Source: Actinacidiphila yeochonensis CN732 (GTDB lineage Bacteria; Actinomycetota; Actinomycetes; Streptomycetales; Streptomycetaceae). Taken from it: 64,000 bases of DNA. Location of the stretch: NCBI RefSeq assembly GCF_000745345.1, contig NZ_JQNR01000005.1:310001-374000 (forward strand), read 5' to 3'. Shown piece by piece: positions 28,229 through 36,449 of the stretch. Both the position numbers and the translations under genes were made by a program. The notes below the pieces were generated by a model. It was not told the DNA's origin. It did no database searches and saw only the letters and a program-made list of their open reading frames with translations. Numbering within the stretch: the stretch's first letter is position 1; each line of letters opens with the position of its first letter.

Positions 28229-29371
28229 ATGACGGAGACGACGATCGGGGTGGGTGGCGCGGCCGAGGGTACCGACATGGTGCTGAACATCGGTCCTCAG
28301 CACCCGTCGACCCACGGTGTGCTGAGGCTGCGCCTGGTGCTGGACGGCGAGCGGATCCGCAGCGCCGAGCCGATCGTCGGATACATGCACCGGGGCGCGG
28401 AGAAGCTCTTCGAGGCGCGGGACTACCGGCAGATCATCATGCTGGCCAACCGCCACGACTGGCTGTCGGCCTTCTCCAACGAGCTGGGCGTGGTGCTGGG
28501 CGTCGAGCGGATGCTCGGCATGGAGGTGCCGGACCGCGCGGTGTGGCTGCGCACCCTGCTGGCCGAGCTGAACCGGGTGCTCAACCACCTGATGTTCCTC
28601 GGCTCCTACCCGCTGGAGCTCGGCGGCATCACGCCGATCTTCTACGCGTTCACCGAGCGCGAGGAGCTCCAGCACGTGATGGAGGAGGTCTCCGGCGGGC
28701 GCATGCACTACATGTTCAACCGGGTCGGCGGCCTGAAGGAGGACCTGCCGGCCGGCTGGCTGGACCGGGCCCGCACGGCCGTGGCCGGGGTCCGCTCCCG
28801 GATGGGCCGGTTCGACGACCTGGTGCTCGGCAACGAGATCTTCCGCGGCCGCACCCGCGGCGTCGGCGTGCTGTCCTCCGCCGACGTGCACGCGTTCGGG
28901 GTGAGCGGTCCGATCGCCCGCGCCTCCGGCGTCGACTTCGACCTGCGCCGCGACGAGCCGTACCTGGCGTACGGCGAGCTGGCCGACACGCTGCGGGTGC
29001 CGGTCCGCACCGAGGGGGACTGCCTGGCCCGCTTCGAGGTGCTGCTGGAGCAGACCCACAACGCCCTCGACCTGGCCACCGCCTGCCTGGACCGGATCAC
29101 GCAGCTGCCGCCCGGCCCGGTCAACCAGCGCCTGCCGAAGGTCCTCAAGGCCCCCGAGGGCCACACCTACGCCTGGACGGAGAACCCGCTCGGCCTCAAC
29201 GGCTACTACCTCGTCTCCAAGGGCGAGAAGACGCCGTACCGGCTCAAGCTGCGCTCCGCGTCGTTCAACAACATCCAGGCCCTGACGGTGCTGCTGCCGG
29301 GGACGCTGGTGGCGGACATGGTGGCGATCCTGGGCTCGATGTTCTTCGTGGTCGGCGACATCGACAAGTAG
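28229..29371 (+). CDS. nuoD: NADH-quinone oxidoreductase subunit D (stand-alone NuoD)
   Basis: A 380-residue 49-kDa-type subunit of respiratory complex I, which helps form the quinone pocket at the membrane-arm junction. Signatures are [56 protein letters not shown], and the C-terminal FVVGDID. Arg55 in HRGAEKL aligns with the Arg of NDUFS2 that NDUFAF7 methylates. No other nuo gene is nearby, so this is an orphan second NuoD (nuoD2 type) or a paralogue with another partner. The start is ATG 28229 after GAGAGGATGGGA. A strong terminator follows. Confidence 0.94.
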   Translation: MTETTIGVGGAAEGTDMVLNIGPQHPSTHGVLRLRLVLDGERIRSAEPIVGYMHRGAEKLFEARDYRQIIMLANRHDWLSAFSNELGVVLGVERMLGMEVPDRAVWLRTLLAELNRVLNHLMFLGSYPLELGGITPIFYAFTEREELQHVMEEVSGGRMHYMFNRVGGLKEDLPAGWLDRARTAVAGVRSRMGRFDDLVLGNEIFRGRTRGVGVLSSADVHAFGVSGPIARASGVDFDLRRDEPYLAYGELADTLRVPVRTEGDCLARFEVLLEQTHNALDLATACLDRITQLPPGPVNQRLPKVLKAPEGHTYAWTENPLGLNGYYLVSKGEKTPYRLKLRSASFNNIQALTVLLPGTLVADMVAILGSMFFVVGDIDK

Positions 29372-29497
29372 GCGCCATCGACGCGCGGGCGACGCCGGCG
29401 CCCAGGAGCGTCGACACGTAGGGGACGCCGACGCGCGGGCCCCAGGCGGCCGGGCGGCGGCGTGGCGGCCCTCGGCCACGGGCCGCCGGTGGACGAC

Positions 29498-29532
29498 GAG
29501 GGAGCCGGACCCGCCTCGGGTCCGGCTCCCTC
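29498..29532. terminator. Strong bidirectional hairpin after nuoD
   Basis: GAGGGAGCCGGACCCG, loop CCT, then the exact complement: a perfect 16-bp stem between convergent genes, followed by TCCTTTG on the plus strand. Confidence 0.85.
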
Positions 29533-29564
29533 TCCTTTGACCAGCTTCGTGGGCGCCGTCGCGG

Positions 29565-30503
29565 CTACGCCTGGGCGCGCAGGTCGCGGACGTCGAGCTG
29601 CTCGGTCTCGTCGTGCGCGGTCAGGTCGATCACCTCGGACGCCTGCGCGTGCTCGACCGGTGCGGCCGGGTGCTGGACGACGGGGCCGACCGGCGCCAGG
29701 CCCTGCGGCGGCGCGGGCTTGAGGCCGGTGCCCGAGCCGAAGAAGTCGAAGCCGCCGATCGCGCGGCTCGCCGTCGCGTTCGGGCGGGTCGGCTGCGCGT
29801 ACGGCAGCACCGCCGAAGCGGTCGGCGCCGTCCGGGGCTCGCCGGGCCGCGGCACGGGCGCGCCCCAGGCGTGCCGGGCCTGCCGTCCGTCGGGGGCGGC
29901 GTCCCGGCGACGGGCCTCCTCGACGGTGCGCCGCGCCTGCTGGGTGGCGGCGTTGCGGGCGAGGTTGCGCAGCGCGTCGGCCGCCTTGAGGTAGGCGGCG
30001 GGGCCGACGGGGGCCGGTCCCGTGCCGAGGGCGAGCCGGCCGGCGGCCGCTCCCTCGCGCTGCACCCGGCGCCGTGCCTCCAGGGCGCGGGCCCGCTCGG
30101 TCTCGGCGGTGGCGTAGCGGCGCAGCAGGTCGGCGTGCTCGGTGCGCAGCCGGCCCAGCTCGGCCCGCTTGGCCCGCAGCTTCTTCTCCAGCCTGCCGCG
30201 GATCTCCCGGGACTCCTCCAGGTCCGTCTCCAGCTCCGCCTCGCGCTCCTCGGCCTTCCGCTCGTCGCGGACCTGCCGTGCGGTCAGCTCGCCCACCTCG
30301 CGGCCGGCGGAGCGGTCCCAGACCCGGGCCAGCGCCGCGCCGGCCCCGGCGACGAGCGCGGCGGCGACGGCGAGCACCCGCACCAGGGCGGTATCAGCGC
30401 AGATGAGCGAGGCGAGGGCGAGCACGGCCGCGGTACCGGCGACGGTCAGCGGCGGCAGCATCCGGTGCAGCGGCTGGGAATGGCGGTGACGTCCACGGGG
30501 CAT
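29565..30503 (-). CDS. Two-helix membrane protein with long coiled coil
   Basis: A 312-residue protein of a conserved Streptomyces hypothetical family. The basic start MPRGRHRHSQPLHRMLPP leads into two adjacent membrane helices (about 19-55). A long charged coiled coil follows (VRDERKAEEREAELETDLEE, then IRGRLEKKLRAKRAELGRLR) up to about residue 150. The C-terminal third is Pro/Ala-rich and disordered. The membrane-plus-coiled-coil layout suggests a scaffold or cell-envelope organiser, but no function is known. ATG 30503 was chosen over upstream in-frame GTG codons because MPRGRHRHS is the family start. Confidence 0.75.
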   Translation of the reverse strand: MPRGRHRHSQPLHRMLPPLTVAGTAAVLALASLICADTALVRVLAVAAALVAGAGAALARVWDRSAGREVGELTARQVRDERKAEEREAELETDLEESREIRGRLEKKLRAKRAELGRLRTEHADLLRRYATAETERARALEARRRVQREGAAAGRLALGTGPAPVGPAAYLKAADALRNLARNAATQQARRTVEEARRRDAAPDGRQARHAWGAPVPRPGEPRTAPTASAVLPYAQPTRPNATASRAIGGFDFFGSGTGLKPAPPQGLAPVGPVVQHPAAPVEHAQASEVIDLTAHDETEQLDVRDLRAQA

Positions 30504-30983
30504 GGCCAGAAATCTAGCGCGCGACGGCCGCCCGCGGGGCGGTGGGGGCGTAACTTCCGGTACCAACGGCCCGGCCCTCGCCAACCGGCCCCGGGCGGCC
30601 TCCCCAACAGCCCTTTCCAGCCCACGGGTAACCGCTGTTCCGGGCCGCGCCGACCCCCGCGGCGGCCGGCGGGCCCGCGGGCCCGCGGCGTCGGCGGGGC
30701 GGCGGGGGCGGCGGGGGCGGCTGGAGCGGCGGTCCTCCGATCGCCGGCCGGCTCACCGGGGTCGGCTCCTCCCGCCCGCGGCCCACGGCAGGAGCGGAGG
30801 GAACCCGGTGGATCACGGAGCGCGACGGCCCGGCTCGACGCGGCGCCCCGGGGACATGGCAGGGGTCCCCCCTTTGGGCATCCCGACGCGGGAACCGCGG
30901 AGAACCGGTGCCGGGAATGATCACCACTTGCCGTTCCACGGACGGCTCGGGAGACTGAGCGCGACCAGAGCGAGGGAGACGCC
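30504..30983. other. Divergent intergenic region, no gene seen
   Basis: 480 bases between the coiled-coil protein and the XRE regulator. It contains GGCGGGGGCGGCGGGGGCGG-type purine-rich repeats at 30690-30725. No gene, tRNA or clear promoter boxes were found. Confidence 0.4.
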
Positions 30984-31868
30984 ATGCCACCCGGCCCGAC
31001 CGCACGACGGCGCCAACTCGCGCGTCGCCTCAGGGAGCTGAGGGAAGGGCGCGGCCTCACGCTGGAGGCGGCCGCCGAACTGGCCGGCGTGTCCAAGTCG
31101 AGCATCAACCGCTACGAGAAGAAGGACGACAAGGGCGCCGTGAAGTGGGCCGCCGTCAAGGCGCTCTGCGCGGACGCGTACCAGGCGGACCCCGATGTCA
31201 CGGCCGAGCTGGTCGAGTTGGCGAAGAACGCCCGCGTGGAGGGGTGGTGGGAGCCGTTCGGGTCGGCCGCGCCGGACAGCGTCACCCCGCTCCTGGGCTT
31301 CGAGGCCGAAGCGGCGGAACTCCTCTACTGGGCACCCGGGCGCACGCCGGGCATGCTCCAGACCGAGGAGTACGCCACCGCGGTCATCAGCGCGGCCGAG
31401 GTCCGCGCCGAGCCCGCCGAGATCAGGCAGATGGTGGACGTGCGCATGCGGCGCCGGGCCGTACTGGAGCGCCCCGACCCGCCGCTCCTGTGCGCGATCC
31501 TGGACGAGGCCGTCCTCCGCCGGCGGGTGGGCTCGAACGAGGTGATGGCCGGCCAGCTCGCGTACCTGGTGGAGTGTGCCCGCAGACCGCACATGACCAT
31601 CCAGGTCCTGGAGTTGGCCTCGGGCGCCCACGCAGCCGGCGAGCCCGGCTTCGTCTACCTGCGCGGCTCCGAGCCGGGCCTCGACCTCGTTCACGTGCCC
31701 CTGGTGGGCTCCGCCGCCCTGTATCTGGACAAGACGGCAGAGGTGGAGACGTACCGCGAGGCGTTTGACGACCTGCGTTCCCAGGCACTCGGACCGGCCG
31801 AATCATCCGAAGTGATGACAAAGCTTGGCCACGCTTACGAAGCTGCAGCACGACGGGAGTCCCGATGA
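30984..31868 (+). CDS. XRE-family regulator with DUF5753
   Basis: A 294-residue regulator. The N-terminal helix-turn-helix is LARRLRELREGRGLTLEAA with ELAGVSKSSINRYE (about 11-45). The rest is a DUF5753 domain (YWAPGRTPGMLQTEEYA, AILDEAVLRRRVG, MTIQVLELASGAH). Such proteins pair with DUF397 partners in streptomycetes and control development or antibiotic production in several cases (BldB/WhiJ-like systems). The gene overlaps the DUF397 gene by 4 bases (ATGA), so the pair is translationally coupled. Confidence 0.92.
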   Translation: MPPGPTARRRQLARRLRELREGRGLTLEAAAELAGVSKSSINRYEKKDDKGAVKWAAVKALCADAYQADPDVTAELVELAKNARVEGWWEPFGSAAPDSVTPLLGFEAEAAELLYWAPGRTPGMLQTEEYATAVISAAEVRAEPAEIRQMVDVRMRRRAVLERPDPPLLCAILDEAVLRRRVGSNEVMAGQLAYLVECARRPHMTIQVLELASGAHAAGEPGFVYLRGSEPGLDLVHVPLVGSAALYLDKTAEVETYREAFDDLRSQALGPAESSEVMTKLGHAYEAAARRESR

Positions 31869-32077
31869 CGAACCCACCCAATAACGAGCCCGAGTGGCGC
31901 AAGAGCAGCTACAGCGGCGGAGCCGGCAACGACTGCGTGGAGGTCGCGGCGGGGGCGTCCGACCGGACGCTGGTGCGTGACTCCAAGGACCCGGAGGGGC
32001 CGCGCCTCTGCTTCTCCGCGAACGCGTTCGCGGAGTTCGTGGACGCCGTCGCCAGGGACCGGTTCCGGACGCTCTGA
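31865..32077 (+). CDS. DUF397 small protein, partner of the XRE regulator
   Basis: A 70-residue DUF397 protein with the usual core: EWRKSSYSGGAGNDCVEVA, VRDSKDPEGPRLCF, and FAEFVDAV. DUF397 proteins act with XRE-DUF5753 regulators, probably as antagonists in a toxin-antitoxin-like or WhiJ-like switch; this is established for only a few members. The ATG lies inside the XRE stop region. A second, independent XRE/DUF397 pair lies at 51.7-52.7 kb on the other strand. Confidence 0.93.
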   Translation: MTNPPNNEPEWRKSSYSGGAGNDCVEVAAGASDRTLVRDSKDPEGPRLCFSANAFAEFVDAVARDRFRTL

Positions 32078-32279
32078 CGGCCGAGCCGCACCCCGGGGTC
32101 CCGGTACGCCCGTTGGCCTGCCGGGACCTCTTCACGTGCGGTGACGGGCGTCGGGCGGTAGGCCCTGGAAGGCGGCCGCGCGGCGCGCCACTCCCCCTCG
32201 CCGCCAACCGCTGCCGCCGCCACCTGCGGCTGGACGCCCGGACGCCCGGGTGTCCGGTTCACGCCCGTCGCCGGACGGA

Positions 32280-32328
32280 GAATCCCTCCACGGGATTCCC
32301 GTGGAGGGATTCCCGGAGTCATACTCCG
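32280..32328. promoter_or_regulatory. Two adjacent perfect palindromes upstream of the PhyH gene
   Basis: GAATCCCTCCACGGGA, one base T, then its exact complement (32280-32312, 16-bp arms), followed at once by CGGAGT-CAT-ACTCCG (32314-32328). The block sits in the 342-base gap between the DUF397 stop and the PhyH start; the remainder of the gap shows no gene. It may be the XRE/DUF397 terminator, an operator pair, or both. Confidence 0.55.
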
Positions 32329-32419
32329 AGCATCGCCAGGCGGCACGGCATCGTCCCGCACAGCGGTACGGGGCGCTTCTCTCTGCACCCCACGGACTGA
32401 CGCGAGGGGAGCGCCCTCT

Positions 32420-33133
32420 ATGGGCATCACGAAAACCGATGCGCGGTCGACCACCCGTCCTCTCCTGGGCGGCTCAGGCGTGAGCGCGCCGATCGAGTGG
32501 ACGTCGCCGGGCGCGGCCCGCACCCGCGCGGCGCGGATCGTCGCCGAGCAGCGGACGCTCGGCCCGGAGATCGTCCGCAACCCGCACCTCAGCCAGCCCT
32601 GGGCCCGCGCGGCCGTGCGCGCCCTGGCCGGCGCCGCCCGGTCGGTGATAGGCCCGGCCGTCGCGGTCGAGAACACCTTCCTCGTCATCACGGGGTCGGG
32701 CCACCCCTTCGAGATCCCCTGGCACCAGGACGGGATCGGCCAGCGCGTCGAGCTGGACCCCGCCCGGTCGGTGTCCGCGTGGCTCGCCCTGACCGACACC
32801 GGCGTCGACAACGGTTGCCTCCAGGTCCTGCCGGGCTCCCACCGCAGGGGCTACCTCCCCTACGCGGCGGAGGCGCCCATGGGCGCGGCCCCCGGTCAGG
32901 CACCTCAGGCACAGGGGACCACGAACGTCCCCGACTCCGGGAACGCGGTGCCTCTGCCGCTCCGGGCCGGCCACGCCTTCCTGTTCGACGTCCGTCTGCT
33001 GCACCGATCGGGCTCCGCCGGCCGCGAAGGCGCGCGCGTCGGCCTGAACGTCCGCTACCTCGCGCCGGGCGGCGCCCACCGGCGCGACCCCGCGTACCCC
33101 GGCCTGGACATCCTCAGCGGGTCCGGCTGGTAG
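32420..33133 (+). CDS. Phytanoyl-CoA dioxygenase (PhyH) family protein
   Basis: A 237-residue Fe(II)/2-oxoglutarate oxygenase of the PhyH family. The iron triad is visible as WHQDG (His-x-Asp) and the distal His in LFDVRLLHRSG. RVGLNVRYLAP holds the arginine expected to bind 2-oxoglutarate. VDNGCLQVLPGSHRRG is the family hallmark. It resembles the halogenase/hydroxylase side of the family more than ectoine hydroxylase, and the substrate is unknown. The start is ATG 32420 after GAGGGGAGCG. No biosynthetic neighbours suggest a pathway. Confidence 0.88.
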   Translation: MGITKTDARSTTRPLLGGSGVSAPIEWTSPGAARTRAARIVAEQRTLGPEIVRNPHLSQPWARAAVRALAGAARSVIGPAVAVENTFLVITGSGHPFEIPWHQDGIGQRVELDPARSVSAWLALTDTGVDNGCLQVLPGSHRRGYLPYAAEAPMGAAPGQAPQAQGTTNVPDSGNAVPLPLRAGHAFLFDVRLLHRSGSAGREGARVGLNVRYLAPGGAHRRDPAYPGLDILSGSGW

Positions 33134-33219
33134 TCGTCCGGTCGCGGACCGCGGGACCGCCGCGGACATCCTCCGGACCGACCGCCGAGCCCCTGTCCGG
33201 CTCCCCGCACCCGTCGGCT

Positions 33220-33765
33220 TCAGCCGGAGCCGGAGCCGGAGTCGGTGCCGGAGCCGGAGTCGGAGTCGGTGCCGGAGCCGGTGCCGGAGTCGGAGCCCGG
33301 GTCGGGGTCGGTGCCGGACAGGGGCGGCGCGGGGACGGTCGGCCGGCCGTCGGGGGCGGTGACGGGGAGGCCGGCGGCGCGCCACGCCTGGAAGCCGCCG
33401 TCGATGTCGGTGGCCCGGCCCAGCCCGAGGTCGTGGAGGGAGGCGGCGGCCAGCGAGGAGGCGTACCCCTCGTTGCAGAAGACGATGACGTGCAGGCCGT
33501 GGCCGGTCGCCTCGCGGACGCGGTGCGAGCCGGCCGGGTCGAGCCGCCACTCCAGCTCGTTGCGTTCGACGATCACGGCGCCGGGCACGGTGCCGTCCCG
33601 GTCGCGCAGGGCGGCGTAGCGGATGTCCACCAGCAGGGCGCCGGCCCGCGCGGCCTCGGCCGCCTGCCGGGGCGTCAGCCGCGCCAGCCGGGTCCGCACG
33701 GTGGCCAGGTGCTCGTCGATCCCGCGCGGGCGGCCCTGCGGGCCGGGTATGCCGGCCACCGTCAC
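33220..33765 (-). CDS. Rhodanese-like sulfurtransferase
   Basis: A 181-residue single rhodanese domain. The active-site Cys lies in VIVFCNEGYASSLAA. ALLVDIRYAALRDRDGTVPGA and IDGGFQAWRAAGLPV are classic flanking motifs. The last 30 residues are a Ser/Gly/Asp/Thr repeat tail encoded by a hexanucleotide-like GGAGCC/GGAGTC array at 33219-33310. Its GTG start overlaps the cysteine dioxygenase stop (GTGA), so both are made from one transcript. This fits sulfur handling: cysteine sulfinate from the dioxygenase and sulfane sulfur from the rhodanese. Confidence 0.92.
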   Translation of the reverse strand: MTVAGIPGPQGRPRGIDEHLATVRTRLARLTPRQAAEAARAGALLVDIRYAALRDRDGTVPGAVIVERNELEWRLDPAGSHRVREATGHGLHVIVFCNEGYASSLAAASLHDLGLGRATDIDGGFQAWRAAGLPVTAPDGRPTVPAPPLSGTDPDPGSDSGTGSGTDSDSGSGTDSGSGSG

Positions 33766-34370
33766 CACTCCTCGGCGCGCTCGACGGCCGCCAGCCGCAG
33801 CGTGCCGCCGTCGCGGCTGAAGCGGCGCATCAGCGGCAGCGGCGGGTAGTAGGCGTGCACGGAGACCGCGTGGACGGTGGCGGAGTGGTTGACGACCTGG
33901 TGCACGTGGTGGCTGCCGAAGGCGCGGCCCCGGCCCGCGGGCAGTACCCGGTGCCGGTCGACGCCGTCGGCCAGTTCGAGCGACCGCCAGCCCTCGGTGG
34001 GCAGCGCCACCGACAGCGAATCCTCGGTCAGCTCGCCCGCGGCGGTGACGAAGGCGCCGTAGGAGCCGCCGTGGTCGTGCCACCCGGTCTCGGCGCCGGG
34101 CGGCCAGCCGATCAGCCACGCCTCGCAGCCGCCGGGCCCCTCCAGCCGCCGCCAGGTGCGGCCCTCCGGGTCCAGCACCAGGCGAGCCACGGCCGCCGGG
34201 TCGGCGGCCACGGAGCGGGCGAAGTCGAGGAGGTCGGCGAGGGTGGGGCGGCGTCGGGACGGGGCCGCCGACGGAAGAGGGGACCGTGGGGGCGCCGAGG
34301 ACTCGGGCCCGGCGGGGCCTCGACGGCGGGCGCGCTGGCGAGAGGGGCACTGCGGACATGGGGAAACCAC
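33762..34370 (-). CDS. Cysteine dioxygenase (cupin)
   Basis: A 202-residue cupin of the cysteine dioxygenase type I family, oxidising cysteine to cysteine sulfinate. The iron ligands are in TGWHDHGGSYGAF (His-x-His) and FGSHHVHQVVN (third His). The C-terminal VHAVSVHAYYPPLPLMRRF is characteristic. The conserved region starts at TLADLLDFARSV (about residue 43). The 40 basic, Pro-rich residues before it are atypical, and the GTG 34370 start lacks a good ribosome binding site. ATG 34359, with AGGG upstream, is in another frame, so a small indel in the 5' end is possible. Confidence 0.88.
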   Translation of the reverse strand: MVSPCPQCPSRQRARRRGPAGPESSAPPRSPLPSAAPSRRRPTLADLLDFARSVAADPAAVARLVLDPEGRTWRRLEGPGGCEAWLIGWPPGAETGWHDHGGSYGAFVTAAGELTEDSLSVALPTEGWRSLELADGVDRHRVLPAGRGRAFGSHHVHQVVNHSATVHAVSVHAYYPPLPLMRRFSRDGGTLRLAAVERAEEW

Positions 34371-34716
34371 CCTGAAAAGGGGACGCCGCCGCTACGGGCC
34401 GGCGCCGGGTGAACGTCGGGAGGCCGCGGAGCGCGCGCGGGACCTCGGACGGGTCAACCGCGACGCGCGGGCGTACACACGCTGCTGGCATGCCGGACCA
34501 GGTCCAGATGGACCCTCCGGTGCAGGCGCAGGCGCGTAGCGTTCACCACACGGGGAGCGAACCACGGAGCCGGGTCGCCGGTCAACCCTCTGTCACCCCT
34601 GAGGGTGAGCGCCACGGGCTGACGGCCGCACGCGCCGGCGCGCCTGACCGGTACCCCCGATACCCCGGTACGCCCGGCGCGGCTTCCCGGCTTCCCGGCT
34701 TCCCTGTGGGAACCGG
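34371..34716. other. Intergenic region, no gene seen
   Basis: 346 bases upstream of the cysteine dioxygenase gene and downstream of DUF3180. It contains CACCCCTGAGGGTG at about 34597-34610 and a GGCTTCCC direct repeat near 34681-34703. No gene is visible. Confidence 0.35.
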
Positions 34717-35232
34717 CTACCGGCGGCCCCGCTCGCGCTGCGGCTGGCGGCCGGCCCCGGTGCCGGAGGAGCGGTCGTCGTCCTCGGGCAGCCGGCAGAC
34801 CCGCTCCAGGAAGACCGCGGCGGCCACCACCGCGATGCCGGCGAGCACCGACAGGCCGGCGTACACCGCCTGCGTCCGGCGCGGGTCCATGTCCAGCTTG
34901 TACATGATGAGGAAGACGCAGGCGCCCCCGTACAGGCCCGACACCAGCGCCGCCACCAGGGCGCTGGCCTGGCCGAAGACGACCGCGCGGGCGGCGGCCA
35001 GCGGGTCGACGCCCTTGGCGCCGGGGCGCCGCTCGCGCTGGGCCCGCAGCCGGGAGCGGATGTTCAGGGCCGTGGCGAAGAGCACGGCGGCGATCAGCGT
35101 GAGCACGATCGGCGCCGCGACGGGGACGCCGGGCAGGGTGCCCACGGTGTCCCACAGCCGCGCGCCGCCCCAGGCCAGCACGCCCGCGATCACGAAGATG
35201 CCGGCCAGCTGCCTGATCCGCAGGGTCCTCAC
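34717..35232 (-). CDS. DUF3180 family membrane protein
   Basis: A 171-residue protein with four predicted transmembrane helices: QLAGIFVIAGVLAWGGARLW, APIVLTLIAAVLFATALNI, ALVAALVSGLYGGACVFL, and VYAGLSVLAGIAVVAAAVFL. The family nearly always sits beside folK in actinobacteria, as here. Its role is unknown. The GTG 35232 start is 10 bases after GGAGGCGG. The C-terminal tail is basic (RQPQRERGRR). It is the last gene of the folate cluster on this strand. Confidence 0.9.
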   Translation of the reverse strand: MRTLRIRQLAGIFVIAGVLAWGGARLWDTVGTLPGVPVAAPIVLTLIAAVLFATALNIRSRLRAQRERRPGAKGVDPLAAARAVVFGQASALVAALVSGLYGGACVFLIMYKLDMDPRRTQAVYAGLSVLAGIAVVAAAVFLERVCRLPEDDDRSSGTGAGRQPQRERGRR

Positions 35233-35453
35233 CGGGTGTCCGCCTCCACAGTTCCATGTTCGCCGACGCCGGCCGGCGTCGTTCCCCGTCCGTCGTCGTG
35301 CTCGGTCAGCCGTCGTGCACAGCCGTCGTCGGTAGTCGTCGGTAGTCGTCAGATGGCCGGAGAGCCGATGATCCGACGGACCGACGAGCTGACGGACCGA
35401 CGAACCGCCTGGCCCGCCGTCCGGACGCTGTGGCCCGGCTGTGATGCCAACGC

Positions 35454-36089
35454 TCACTCGGGCAGTCGGAGTTCCACGTCCGTGCGCGACCGCACGCCCT
35501 CGCGGCCGACCCGCGCCAGCAGCTCGGCGACCGGGCCGCGGCCCGGCAGTCCGGCCGCCGGGTCCACGTCGTACCACGGTACGAGGACGAACGCCCGCTC
35601 GTGGGCACGCGGATGCGGCAGGGTGAGGTCGGGGTCGTCGCTCACCACGCCCTCGTACGCGACGATGTCGACGTCGAGGGTGCGTGCCCCCCACCGCTCG
35701 GTGCGCAGCCGCAGGAAGGCGTCCTCGATGGCGTGGCCGCGTTCCAGCAGCGACTCGGGCGGCAGGGTGGTGCGCAGCAGGACGACCGCGTTGAAGTAGG
35801 CGGGCTGGCTGCCCTCGGGGACGCCCCACGGGTCGGTCTCGTAGACCGGCGAGACGGCCCTGACCCGCACGCCCGGGGTGTCCTCCAGGGCGTCCACGGC
35901 CCCTTGCAGGGTCTCCAGCCGGTTGCCGAGGTTCGCGCCGAGGGCCACCACGGCCCACTTCGGGTTCTGCAGGGTCGTGTCGGCCGCGTCGACGCGGGCG
36001 CTGACGGCCGCGGGCACGGGCTGGACGATCGGGTCGACGGGTCCGTCGAACTCGCCGCGGGCCACGGGCTCGGGGTACTGGCCGGTCAC
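35454..36089 (-). CDS. folK: 2-amino-4-hydroxy-6-hydroxymethyldihydropteridine pyrophosphokinase
   Basis: A 211-residue HPPK that pyrophosphorylates hydroxymethyldihydropterin ahead of FolP. Core motifs are WAVVALGANLGNRLETLQGA, VYETDPWGVPEGSQPAYFNAV, RWGARTLDVDIVAY and LPHPRAHERAFVLVP. An extension of about 43 residues precedes the domain, common in streptomycetes. The GTG start overlaps the folB stop by 4 bases. Confidence 0.96.
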   Translation of the reverse strand: MTGQYPEPVARGEFDGPVDPIVQPVPAAVSARVDAADTTLQNPKWAVVALGANLGNRLETLQGAVDALEDTPGVRVRAVSPVYETDPWGVPEGSQPAYFNAVVLLRTTLPPESLLERGHAIEDAFLRLRTERWGARTLDVDIVAYEGVVSDDPDLTLPHPRAHERAFVLVPWYDVDPAAGLPGRGPVAELLARVGREGVRSRTDVELRLPE

Positions 36090-36445
36090 GCGCGCCTCCG
36101 GGTGATCGTGACGGTGACGTCGTCGAACGGCAGGGCGATCGGCGCCTCCGGCTTGTGCACGGTCACCTCGACCTCCTCGACCAGGGTGTGGGCGAGGCAG
36201 GTGTCGGCTATCCGCTGGGCGAGGGTCTCGATCAGGTCGACCGGCTCACCCGCCACGACCGCGGCGACCTCTTCCGCCAGCTCCCCGTAGTGCACGGTTC
36301 GCGTGAGGTCGTCCGTGGCGGCGGCCGGCGCGGTGTCCAGGCCCAGCGCGAGGTCCACGACGAAGGTCTGGCCCTCCTCGCGCTCGTGCTCGAACACCCC
36401 GTGGTTGCCGCGGACCCGCAGTCCGCGCAGCGTCACCCGGTCCAC
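36086..36445 (-). CDS. folB: Dihydroneopterin aldolase
   Basis: A 119-residue T-fold enzyme cleaving dihydroneopterin to hydroxymethyldihydropterin and glycolaldehyde. VTLRGLRVRGNHGVFEHE, FVVDLALGLDT, TVHYGELAEEV, LIETLAQRIADTCL and the terminal VTVHKPEAPI are standard. GTG 36445 was chosen after GAGGGAG. It starts 5 bases past the NTF2 stop and overlaps folK, so all are coupled. Confidence 0.96.
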   Translation of the reverse strand: MDRVTLRGLRVRGNHGVFEHEREEGQTFVVDLALGLDTAPAAATDDLTRTVHYGELAEEVAAVVAGEPVDLIETLAQRIADTCLAHTLVEEVEVTVHKPEAPIALPFDDVTVTITRRRA

Positions 36446-36449
36446 CGTC

